A stretch of 64,000 nucleotides of DNA from contig OX419342.1 in NCBI GenBank assembly GCA_948470475.1, positions 6,241,996-6,305,995 of the forward strand, given 5' to 3'. The notes under the pieces were generated by a model, which worked only from the letters and a program-made list of their open reading frames with translations, made no database searches and was not told the origin of the DNA. Below are positions 35,815 to 48,200 of this stretch, piece after piece. Within the stretch, counting starts at the first letter, position 1. Each line of letters begins with the position of its first letter. Origin of the DNA: Galaxea fascicularis. Taxonomy: Eukaryota; Cnidaria; Anthozoa; Scleractinia; Euphylliidae. A program made the position numbers and the translations under genes.

Positions 35815-37230
35815 TTTGCGAATTTAGCTCCAAGGTAAGTGATCTATTTATCCAGTTTCTGGGCTGAATTTGGTAACATTAAATTTTGATTGACTTCAGT
35901 TACAGAAACTCATCTCTAGACGGTTTTCTACGCTGTTTTCTACATGCAGCGTAAACGATGCGTTCGTTCCTCGAGCTATACGTGGTCTGCTAAGAGCCAT
36001 TTCTCTGTTATTAAAGTAACAAATAGTTTTTCCCTTGAATCCTCGAAAAGTGATTTAAGCACATAATTTATTTACCACGGCGTGGTGCAATTTGCTGTGA
36101 GTACGTTGAAAAGACAGATTGAATGTTTCGCTTTCACAAATTAAATGCGCGATTCATATGTTTTATAGCTAGTGGAACTCCTAATAAGCATTTGTGGTCT
36201 CACCTTTGAAAACCTGTTCAAACTTATCGAGTTCTGTGTAGTGTTATTAAAAAGGAAATTTACCTGTTTGGGCTTCAATCTTCGGAAAAGGCTACCACAG
36301 TAAAAAACATCAAGCCACTGAACAGTGAAGGGTAGTGGCCACTTTCTCTCAATTTCTAAAACGAACGTTGACACGTTTTAAACGTCTTTTTACGTCAAAG
36401 AGGACAAAAAGTTCAACATTTCGAGTTCTTCCTCTAACCCCAGTAGTGTATTTCTGCCACGCTGCTTGAAATGATGAGACAAGTTTTGTGCAACACGAGC
36501 AGTTCAGGATGTTCAATGAATGCCATCAACGCGGCCTGAAAAATCTGGATGCAGGTACGGACTTTAGGAATAGACTTAGCCTGCGAGCAACTGAAGCTCT
36601 TCCGGGGACTATGGGAAGTAGCTAAAATCTCGTTTTGCTGTAAGGAAGTGACAAGTATGACGACAACGGAAGTAAAGTATTAGATTTCTCTGTTGTGTGC
36701 GTGATCAGAAACACCTCGCAAGTATTCCCCGGTCCATGTGTACACTTTAATAAATAAATCAAGAAACCTCAGTGACGGGGCCCGTTTGGTCTCAAAAGTA
36801 ACTGAAGACAGACTCAAAGCAACGGAAACTTTTCCGATGCCGAAAAAAAATCACAAGTATTTTGGTAAATTCAGGAAATTTTCCAGTACCCAAGGTTTCT
36901 GTTAAGTGTTTTTATTTTGGTCGCCATCTTTGCAGGCCATCTTTGCAGCCTCTGCTTGTCAGGCCATCATGGTTTTCAAGGATGAAATAATTTATTTGTA
37001 TCGTTTGTGATGTAAAACTGGAAAGACCTAGAGCTTAATGTACCTGTTCCCTACAACTAGTAAACGTTCAAGAGACAACAGACTGTTTATCAGCATTGTT
37101 AGTTCGGGCTTTCTTGGGAAACGTTTATCAATTTTGCTTCCTGTTTGTCTTCTTCATTGATTATTCATGAACGATCGATGATTCTCTTCTGCCATTAGTG
37201 TTTCCAAAAAATGAGAAAAATAAGGGATTT
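35815..37230. repeat. Diverged tandem duplication, unit A
   Basis: Matches unit B (37305-38935) in the same order: CTCCAAGGTAAG / CTCCGAGGTAAG; GACGGTTTTCTACGCTG / AACGGTTTTCTACATGCAGTG; CGTTCGTTCCTC in both; ACTGAACAGTG in both; and GAAACGTTTATCAATTTT / GAAATGTTTATCAATTTT followed by TTATTCATGA. Many gaps and substitutions show age. No long reading frame is shared, so it looks non-coding. Confidence 0.7.
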
Positions 37231-37304
37231 TCCCGGAAATTTGCGCAGAAAACCGTGACAATGAGCAATTTCCTTTGATTATTGCTCCCCCATCAGAAAA
37301 CTTC

Positions 37305-38935
37305 ACTCCGAGGTAAGGAATCCATTTGGCCTGTTTTTAGTCCCTCAGTTACTCAACTGATTCAGTGACTGACTAGAAACTTCAGTTTAACCCGTAACAG
37401 GAGCCCATGAACTCCTGCCTTCAAACGGTTTTCTACATGCAGTGGTGAGCCACTCGTTCGTTCCTCAGACTGCATAAGTCTGCTACAAGTTGCTTGTCAT
37501 CCATAAAGCGTCACTAACAAACCGTTGTTCAGTATTATTCCTCGAAAATGCCGAGTAGCTTAGGATTCTCTAAGCAGTCAGTAAAGCAGAGTATTCAGAC
37601 GGCATAGTTTTGTTGTCGGAGTTGAAACTATAGATTGCTTGTTTCGACTGAAAGTTACCTTTCAAAAGTTCGATTAATTACTGTTTACTTATGACTTATT
37701 CTTATGGTTTCTTAGAAAATCCGCTCAAAATCATCTATTTCTTTGTGGTGTTAAAAGCAGCAATTTACCTTTGGGCTTCAGTCCTCCGGAAAGGCAGGCC
37801 GTCCGTCAACAACTGAACAGTGCTAAGGCGCTGGATTGATTTATACTCAATTCAGTTCTAAAACGAGAAAGCGTTATCTTTCTAATTTAAAAGGGACAAA
37901 AAAAATCAATGTTTGATTTCCCTTTGTCGGGGAATTTTGGAATGTTTCAATGATCTTGTGTAATACGAGCAGCGAATATGTCGACCGCGTGGATGTTTAC
38001 GTGTTTGCGGGCTCTTGGAAAGGATTGGGAAGTAGCTAAAATTTCGCCGTCCACTCACGGAAGTAAGAAGCAAGGATTGCGGGAACGAAAAACAGTAAAA
38101 ATTGCGGTGAGGTTTCTCAGAATATCGCTTAATATGTACCGGCAGGAAGCATTTTAATCCTGAGTGAGTCAATCAAGGTCAGCCAGGGGCCCTTGACTTG
38201 TAATTATTCTGATTACGGGAAAAACTCTCAGCGACAAAGGCACACGGGAAAACGTCGGGACAAAAAAACTGTGAGGTAAAAGTTAAAGCTGACACTGTGT
38301 AATTTTACAGCACTTATGTCCTTCGTAAAAACATATAGGGGACGTTCATGCTTTCTACATGTTATGGTATCAGCCTTTTCCGGTTTAAGCGTATATAAGT
38401 AACCCTAAATTTTCTAGTTTCACTCCTTAAAGCGGTCAGGTTTTCAAAATATCAAAGTTGTTCTGTGTATTGACGGTGTGTAAGAAGTGGTCGCGATCTC
38501 TGGGCAGTCTGTATTGACCACACGTGTTCAGTTCTACGGGTGTTCAGAAGCATAACTGATCTGTTTTCCATGGTTAAAATATCATTAAAATGAAGATTTA
38601 AGTGTAGATGTTCGTTTTCTGGCCATGAGTTTTAAGGATGAAAGAACAAAACATCAAATAACTATCTATTTGTCTGTTGTACAGGTCAGTGCGTCACGAA
38701 TCTGGAAATCTTGAAAAGTCTTGACATACCTGCATGTTTCTGTTAAAGGTTATCGGCTCTTGACGATCATTAGAACAACCAGCGGAATTTTAGCATTAAT
38801 AATCGAGGCTTTCTCGGAAATGTTTATCAATTTTTACTGTTCCGGTGTGCTTCCTAGCATTCATTTATTATTCATGATCGATACTTCTCTTCTCTGAACT
38901 GTTTGCCAAAAAGAAGGAAAGATTGACTGGAGTGG
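37305..38935. repeat. Diverged tandem duplication, unit B
   Basis: Second copy of the unit at 35815-37230. Each copy contains the donor-like CTCC(A/G)AG|GTAAG near its start. As the next gene on the plus strand starts at 39412 after an acceptor-like TTTGCAG, the units may carry alternative non-coding first exons or promoters of that gene; this is inference. Confidence 0.65.
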
Positions 38936-39411
38936 ATTACAGAACCAAAGGCTATCCGAATGAAATTTATCCAGGCTATCACGGCTTTATTTAGACTACA
39001 TTCATGGTGAACGTCCATTCAGTGCAATTAATTCTAAAATTCAACACGAAATAGGAGAAATATACGAAATAAAATTGAAATTGAAATTTTACTACGAAAC
39101 AGTTTAAGATGATTTCTGTGAGTCAAAATTTACTCCCTGTGGTTCGGGGGAACTTTATAAGGTATAGAATTAACGCGGTTGATTTTCGTTATCTCTATAA
39201 AAATAGCGTATGTCATGCTTTAAAAACGTCTGTACAAAAAATCGATACGTTGCATGGGGCAAGAAAACTTTCATTTGTCTCTTTAATTTAGGAACACTGG
39301 TAAGCCGTCGTTTTATTTCTTCACTAGAAAATCCGGACACACAACCTCTGAATTAGTTTTTGGCGTTTATTTGCAGCACAAAGCTAAGGAACCGAACTTC
39401 TTATATTCAAG

Positions 39412-42263
39412 ATGGCTGGAAGTCAGACAGACGTTCGTTTGCTGCTCTCCCAAGAACTTCAAGCCATTCGGTCTAAAATTGTATCTGGGGAGCTCGTTCT
39501 TTTCGTCGGCGAACAAGTCTCAGCCCTGGTCACTCCGGACAACCAGCACCCCTCATTGGATGACTGGTGGCAGGTTGTCAACCACTCTGAGGTAAGAAGG
39601 AACGTTAAACCCGGCGAATGGATCTCGTTCTAAAATTGAACTGGCTGAAAAAAATGCCTTCGCTGCTTCTCTGTCTTACGATGTGTTTTTTTCATATAAG
39701 TTGTTCCGGCCCTATTCTTCACCTGGGGGAAAGGAAATTAACAAAAACAAGTTGTGCTCAAATATTAGAGTATCAATAGCGAATAGACTCGACTTCAGTT
39801 TGGTACTACGAAACGACCGGTAAGCTGACAAATGTGGAAGTCGCAGGTTATGCTAATGGCGGTTAACTTATTTTGCGTCCGTGTCTTCTCTTATAATCTT
39901 CCTTCAACTAATTTGAAAATGCTATTCAAAACTTGCAGGTGGACGTCAATGCAATTTTGGATCTCGAGAGGAGGTTCTTGGGAAGCCTTCAGCAGGCACC
40001 CTCACGAGTTCATAATGTACTACGGAATGTTGGGAAGTTTCCTCTCATCATAACCACTAACATGGATGAACTGTTAGAGCGCTTTTTGTGGAAGGCTGGG
40101 AATGGTGGCGAGAAAATACGATTAGATCAGGTAATAGGTGGTAACGTAAACCCCCATTAAGCCGCCAGGAAGGGTGGAGGGGGCAGGGGGGGATGTTTAT
40201 TTTAAACACGTTTAAGGGGGGGACTTACTATAGAGAGGGTGCTTATTATATTTGAGAGGCGGCCGTTTATTTATTTTAACAAAACCCATTACCAGCAACA
40301 ACAAAGGAAGAGTATTGGTTCTGTGTAAGGTGCAAAGGAGCAGATAAGTCGTATGGGGATTTTGTTGAAACATTCATGATGGTTGAAATCATGTATCCGA
40401 ATATAAGGTCGAAGTTTGTGTCTTCCGGGCTGAGGACATTAAGTGTTATATTTCTCACTAATTAATCGATTCTATCATTTCTTGTAATTTTGGTGTGAAC
40501 TGGAAGGATACAGGGTAAAAGGCGCAGAGGGGCCTTTAGTGAGTGTGAGTTTTAATTTCCCTCTAAAAGCGGGCCTTATTAGAGAGAGGGCCTCATAGAT
40601 ATAGAGGGTTTAAGGGTAATATGTCTTTGAGGTGAGGTGATTGGACTATCACAGCAGTTTGCTAAAGAATGTTGCAGTTCAGGCAGATTACGAGTTAGGC
40701 AGCTTACAAGGGACAAAACTTTGGTTTTATCAACGGAGTCGATAATTTAAATTAACCACCGTACAGGGATTCTAAAAGCTGACGTTTCGAGGGGTCACCG
40801 TTCGTCAAAGCGCATCCAACTTGGGAAGCAGTGTGGCCGCACGATAGGAACGCTGGACTTGTGATGCGGAGGCCTCAGCTTCAAGTCCCGCTCTGGCTCA
40901 GCCACGCTTGTAAATAGCGATCGACTGGTTCGCCTCCTGCCAGTTGGGTTTCTTAATCCTGTTATGTCCATTGAATTATTATTATTTTTTTCATGTATTT
41001 ATTCCATGGGATTGGGCCACGATGTGAAATGCTGGATACCAGTAACGGTGTCACCCAACAAAACTTTTTGTGTTTTCTGCTGTGCTATATTCTTCTGGGT
41101 GGAAAATAGTTTTGCTTTCTGTGGCAGTAGCCCATGAGTTCTTATCAAGAGCTGGGAGTGGTTCTCTCCTTTCAAAAGGGAAGTTCCATTGTTTCATAGT
41201 CGAACAACAAATTAACTCTAAGAAAATAAAGATCATGTCGGAAATTTAAGCGTTTAAAAGAGCAAAGAAGCAAGTGTTATATATCCTGAGTGTTTTAAAG
41301 TTCCGCAAGTATTTCTAATTTCAGTTGGAACTGGCACTGAGGCGTTCGCTGTCGTCACATTCCCTGGGCGAGTTCAGTATTCGAAGCACGATTGTTGATT
41401 ATCGCAGCAACCTATAATTTTGATCTCAGTTGATCTGTAAAATTAATTGGGCTTGGAGCATATCTCAGCCCTGAAGTGTAGTTTAATTGGTTACGGCTTG
41501 TCTTTTAGATTTCATGCTTAGCTCAGTCCTGGCCAGATCTTCGTAGAGACTTGGTAATCAAGTGCCTTGGTGATGGTGGATTTAACGTGCGTACCTTGGT
41601 AAGTTTTTACCGCGTCGTTAGCTCTATATTAAGGTTTGCGCCCTTTTTTAATGTCAAAGGCAAATTATTATTCTTTGTTTTTCAGTCAAGCAGCAAGAAA
41701 TACTTCGAGGACTTTTGCGGTACTCTTGAAAGCTTAGAAGTTGACGTTATGCGTCAAGTTTTTAACGACCGATCTGTCCTCTTTCTTGGCTGTGATCCGA
41801 ACCGCGAGGAGTATAAGAAATTTTTTCAAAAGTTTGCCGTCACTGCGAAGGTAACGTAATACATGATCTGACCACCTTACACTGCAGTTCTACCGTTTTC
41901 ATTCAACGCCTACTGTAGTTAGTTTGCGAGCTAGCCAACAACATCTATATTCGAAAGTTAACGGGCTTTTATGAACTTCAGGTGAAATTTTTTAAAGAAT
42001 TGCTATGCGAAGAATTCGCTCATGTTTTGTTTTCCTCTGACCAGGTTCCAACACCACGGAGAAACAAAGCAACTGCAATCATTGACTTTTTAGTCATGTT
42101 TTGTCGTGTTTTGCAGATGAAACATTACAAGTTTGAGACTTGCGACAAGTCGGATCTAGACAAGAATGGAAATCTTCTTACTCTTAAAGCAAGTTTACAG
42201 CCATGGGAGTTCGTGCAGTTTTTAAGTACCGGATCTATTCAAGAGGACATTCAGCCTGGAAAG
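39412..42263 (+). other. SIR2-like domain region (exons 1-6)
   Basis: Resembles the SIR2_2-type domains of prokaryotic defence proteins more than classical sirtuins: it has the glycine-containing start (LVLFVGEQVSAL, residues 29-39), TTNMDE (99-104), and a late VLFLGCDPN (185-193) in the place of the usual VLFLGxSxxD strand. No Cys4 zinc site is seen. The stretch VIKCLGD (140-146) aligns with the usual x-x-K-L-H-G-D, with Leu144 where the catalytic His is expected. Confidence 0.75.
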
Positions 42264-45200
42264 GTACCAATGACTGACTAAGTAACTTAAGTATAATGAA
42301 CCTCTAACTGTCAAACTTACTGGGTGCCGGGACTCATTCGCTGATCGACGGAGTCTCATAGGCAAGTATACAAGTGGATAGGCTGACTGAAAACGGTGAC
42401 TGATTGCTAACGGACTGGCTGACTGGCTGACCGACCAACTGACTGACTGACTGACTGACTGACTGTGTGACTGACTGTGTGACTGACTGTCTGACTGACT
42501 GACAGACTGGCTGACTGTCTGACTGACTGACAGATTTACTGACTGACTGGATATTGATTGACTGACCAGCTTTGTAACAATTCTCGTATACTATCAGACT
42601 TACTAAGTGACTGATTGAGTCACACTGGGGTAGATTGGCTGAATGACTGACCGACTACATGTAACTGCCTGTCGCTAGTTGGCTAGTTAACGTTCTACTC
42701 TGTCGCTGTGAGAATAATTGACTGACTTGTCAGATCGACCGGCTGTTATCCTTCGTGGCTTGTTAATGGACCGACCAGCGATATACCTACTTACCTCCCT
42801 AACTGACTTACCGACCAACCGACCGACCGACCGACCGACTAGGCTAGCTATTGACTTTGCTGGCTGGCAAAATGACTGGCCACGAAGTTCACTTACAAAC
42901 TCTTTGGCTGACCAACTGGCCACCACCACTTGGCTGATCAGACTTTTTCTCTCTGATTTCGCAAGGTTTATGAGAGATCTTACCTGCGAATCCAGCGCGA
43001 GGAGTACCTTCGTCAACAACTAACCCTGGAGAAGATAGCCTCAGAAATTGTATTTCACACGATTTCCATCACAAACGCACTTTCACCAGACGAATTCTTT
43101 GAGCAGGTGTCACGTCCCACAATCCAAAACATATTTGCAAGTGATCCTTTTGGTGAGTGAAACCTAAAGTAATGGCTTCAGTTTTGTTGAAAATAGCTTT
43201 TATTTAATAGTTGTACAGCCACGGTAAGAATAATTCACTGGATGCTCTTCCCTTTTTGCTCCGCTAAAAGTCGCAAGAACTGCTTGAACGGGTCGTACTT
43301 TCATTGAAAATTCAGCTTTAAACCGTACGTAGTACCGTTATTGGTGTCGTACCAGTTACCACCACTTAGATATAAATGTAGTCAGGTATAGTTTTCTACA
43401 ATAATACAGAAAAATTCCTTTACATTGCACATTGTGACAAAGTAACATTATCCACTAAATTAGTACGCCGCACCTGGAAAATGTTCCGTAGAACTGGGCT
43501 GAAAAGTGTGTGTAATCTTTTAGACTGGAGCACAAAATAACCGGTTTTTTTTTGGCGCGCCCGTTCGACCATTCAGAAGGAAACTGCTGGCAGTCTAATT
43601 GAGACACTTCAGCGAATACCTTATATGAAGGTAGAGAAGGGGGAAGCTCGGGTTTCAAATAGAATCCAAGACAACTGAATCGATACAAAAGAGAAACGGT
43701 TGAAACGAAGAAATCAGAAAATACATAGCGTATACTCTCCACAGGTGTTTACTCAGAAGAGAAAGTGCAGCGAGCGTTGGATGCCATGAAAGGAAGGCGT
43801 GACAACCTTATTCAGGTAGAATTTTTTTTAATCAAATACTTTGTTTATAATAACAAATTGTCATTACTAACTTTGGATATTAATTAATTAATTAATTAAT
43901 TAATTAATTAAAGTCCTGTGGACAAGTCCAGTTTTCTCGAACCCGAGATTACCCTAAATCCCCTGCTATCAAAACAGTATGTCAAATTTCTGGCCTGAAA
44001 AGTGGACACGGTCGCTTAAGAAATTTGGGTGGTGATCGCTTATGAGAGAGTTTTTTGAACAGTGTTTGACAGATAAACAAAACGGTTATTTACAATGTCG
44101 TCGCTTACGAGAAGTGGTCACTATGGGAGAGATGACTGTATCTATTTCATAATTTAAACATTAATTTTTTTTCTTTTTCCAGCTGATAACCGAATCCAAA
44201 ACGAATATCACTGCTCTGTTCTTTTACCATGGAGTCAAAAAAGAGATAGAATTGTGGAGGGAAGCAGATAAATCACCGCCTTTAACTGAAGACGCCAAGC
44301 ACAAAATCCTGTCGAAATGCAAGATTTCTATCAGCAAATACGCAAAGGCCATTCTGCTTTGCAAGTCTTTCCTGAGAACTAATAGCTCCTTGGAAATTCG
44401 AATTGTTGGTGATCAAGATACGTATAAAGTACAAGAGGTGGAGAAAGAAACCTTTGCTCTTATCCGCCTTAAAGGTTAGTTCAGTGCTATCGGGACATGC
44501 ACTTACAGTTGTGGTAGATTACTCTGACCAATCACAATAGACACAGACAGCTCAGTGAACCAATCAGAATTTGAAGTAATTACATGCAACCGGCGCCAAG
44601 CGCTGAAAAAAGCGCGTGCAACTCGTCATTGGTTTTAATTTGCTTCTCATTGGCTGAGAAAGTGGCGTGAGTTTTGTCAACCAATCACAGAGCGAGGTAA
44701 AGCAAAACCAAAGCAAACGCGAATTACTTGCGACACTATTCGTATTCTCGGTATTGAACTGGATCTAGCATGAAGTGGAGGCTCTTGCGGGGGGAAGCAT
44801 TTACATATGAAAAGATTCCCCTGGAAGAGCCTCCACTTCATGCTAGATCCAGTTCAATACCGAGAATACGAATATGGCCCAATCGATGAAAAGTGCTCTA
44901 GTAGTCATAATAGCCTTCGTGTTGAGAGCGCGTCGTTCATATTTAGTTGAAAATTCGTGATAGCAAAATCGTTTGTCGATTTTTCCTCTATCTATAGTTT
45001 GGTAGAATAACATGCAGATAACCCCTACATGTAGAAAAGGTTCTGAGGAGACCAGAGAGAAGAGGGCCGCGATGCACAATTCACGGCCAATATATGTATC
45101 ACTAACTGCTGGTATCAACCTTCGTTCTAATCTAGAGGAATGGTTGGATATAAAGGAAATTTAGGTTTGAAACAGTTCCTTTAGCACACAACTCCCTAAC

Positions 45201-48200
45201 CTGTATTTATACGATAAAAGTCCCAGATGTAATGCGGAATTCTGGGGAATGATTTCATTCTCTTCCATTCCTTTTTAATTGAAATGAATCAAATGGAAAC
45301 CCACAAAAAGAAACGATTTTCTGAATAACTCAAGTTACAATAGTCAAACTTCACGATTTCACACAACCTGGAAACGCTCCTTATCTCCTTATCAAGGCTA
45401 AAGCATGGTCGGAAATTGTCACTTTCTTTCCGACACTGAATTGTTTCGCCTTAATTCGCACTAAGACCGTGTTACTACTTCACATCAGTCAAAACCGCAT
45501 GCACTCTGCTATTTTCCTTTGTCACTCTTTTTTCGTTTGAAGGTGGACAAGATGAAGCCATTTGTTACGCCGAAACAGCCACTTCTCCAGACGATCGAAA
45601 GTTTGCAAATCACTTGATAAATATCAACGGTGAGGAGGTGCTGAACAAGCGAAAAGTCTACGAACGAAGTCGGGCAAATGCGTGGAGTAACGAGGATTCC
45701 ATTCTGAAACTGGCCACAGCGCTCATGAAAGAAAACACAGAGATGAAAACGAGATTTGGTATTGAATGGGATGCAATTGAAGTAAGTTAGACTTATTCAT
45801 TGATAAAACCGTTTAGTCCTTAAAATAAAAACAACTTTCATGAAAAATAACTTAGTTAAAGTATATAAAGTAAATCACGTACATTTGTTTCACCTTAACC
45901 CTCCATAATAAAATGCGATTTTAGCATGAAATTAAGGTTAATGTTTGCGAGCCATGGCTATTTGAGCCTTCTTTAATTCCACAATCCCTGGCAGGCCCAA
46001 CTTCCATATTTGGCATTCTATCAAAGCACTATTTAATCACATGATAGCTTTCAATCGTCCTATTCTCACAAGGCTGCAAGTGCAAGTTAAAACCATTTGT
46101 TATAGTACAATTATTGCAGCACACTCAACCCCTCCCTTCCACCCAGTGCTGAAAGGTTTATATTGATTGTCACTGATGTTATTTGTTAATAAAATAAGGG
46201 CGGGGAATTGCTGCCTGCGGCACCCTTTCAGCCCTGTGCTGAAGCCCCGTTAGGGAGGGGGGGGGGGCATATCGATCTTGCTGGACTGGCTTACCCCAGG
46301 ACTTTTACCAGTCTCTATGCCCTCCTTGCGGTACAGGCATGAGGCACCCCCTCGGCATGGCGCCATGTGTTGAGGCCCCTATCACATTGTTTATGCTCAA
46401 TTCAAGCTCCGGCCCGGGAAAAACATCGGCTTCTCTGGTCCTTGAATTTAATAACTCCGATATAAATCTCCTATGATCCTTTCTCCATACAAGCTGTGAA
46501 GTTGTAACATCGCCTTCCTTGGCCGTTGAAAAGAAATCATTAGGGAGCTTAAGAAACGAGGACGGCGACGGCAACGAGAACGTCATTTAACAAGTACCGG
46601 TGTCGGCTGTGTTCGTCAAATCCCGAGCACTTTCCGAATTACACTCACTCTTGCAAAGTGCCAGTGTTGTGCCTACCACTCTCGAGCAGAAGCCACAAAA
46701 ATGGAATGCAACTAAGGAAATAGATAGGGAACCAAATAATTAGACTTCATTCCTGCTTGAACGCAAGGGAGTCTTAAGGGCAATCAGCTAGGCACACCAC
46801 TTGGTAATTCCACTCTCGTTTCGCTCGTTTGCTGTGACTACTAAACATCTCGACATCAAACGTTGTTTTCCATTTGTTGCTGTTATTGTTCATTTTTGTT
46901 TTGGCTTCCTACATTTAAGAAGTTAATAATTTACTTAACAGAAGAAAGACCTGGAATCATTGGAGACTCTGACGCGCATTAGTCACAAGGTAAGAAGTCA
47001 GTTGGACCCAGGCTACCTCGAACCACTCGGTGAAGGCAGTTTCGGACAGGTGTTCTGTGCCAAGAAAGAAGGGAGGCCGGTAGCTGTTAAGATTCTCAAA
47101 AACATAGAGGATCGCAAGCAGATTCAGGATTTTGAAAGAGAAGTAGACATGCTGAGGTTGGTTATTATTTATGACACATTTTAGTACAGTGTTTAAATGG
47201 GTCTGTCAAACTCAAAATGAAATAAAATGTAAAGGTAAATTCGTAATTCCTACGTCTGAAACTGACCTTAGTCCTTGTTCTGTGCTCCTACACGTTTATA
47301 GACTTCACTTTAATTCCGAGTTTCTCCTCCCATATTTCTATGGAATGGAGACTATTTGAAACCGTGCACGTAATTAATCTATAATTGTTTTTTCCCTTTC
47401 GCTCTTATGCCTGTTTTCCGTATGGTTGCGACGGTCGTCGCGGTCGCTGTAGCTAGCGATCGTCAGCTACTCTGCAATCGCTGAGGTAGAAAATTTCTGT
47501 CTCGGCGATCTTGGCGAACGCAGTGATCGTAATTTTCTCAAATGGCCTTTGTTTCAGCGGACATGCAAATTGATGACCGAATTTTGCTTTTTGCAACGAT
47601 CACTCGTCTCTCTCTCTCTCTTGTTTTTTGCGATCGCAGCGACTGCAATCAGGCATTAAAATATTCGTTCATGTTGTGTCTTCTTTCATAGTGCATAAAG
47701 CAATAGAACAATGAAACAAATTCCTGAATCTAAATCAGTTCTGATGAACACTGCAATACGGTAATTCCATTCTCGGATTTATATCAGCTATGCTCGTTGA
47801 CTAGTCACCAGCTCCTTATGCTGGCATCCTGCGATGGACAAGCATCCCATTCAGGGAAGGGTGAGGCAGTAATTAGATTAGTTGTCATTTTGAGCTGGAT
47901 ATCTCGATCCAAACCGTCTTCGCGGTAGGGATTTCTCTTGTTTTTTCCTCGCAAATTATTAATGAGTTCCAGAACCTCATTTACACGTACGAGTAATGCA
48001 GTGCTTTAGAGTGGTTTGCCAAAGCACGAATGTCTGACGAGTCACTTGTATTTTCAGTGTATGTAAACGAGCCCTTAGGCGAGTGTTTATCTAAAGAAAA
48101 TTAAAGTGACAAGTGGGATGTTCTATGCCGGGCATTTTACAAGAAAGGTTTACATGACTATTTTATACCATGCCATAGAAAATACATGGCCCTATGCAAT

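Noticed and set aside
36430..36530. Minus-strand exon-like stretch (AFIEHPELLVLHKTC) after a TTTTCAG
   Set aside because: The duplicated unit near 37.95 kb does not keep the frame, so it is not under coding constraint.
42420..42560. CRISPR-like array
   Set aside because: Plain tetranucleotide repeat without spacers; genome is eukaryotic.
42687..43023. Frames of about 100 codons on both strands
   Set aside because: Arise from the GACT/ACCG repeats in intron 6; the real exon starts at 42966 in another frame.
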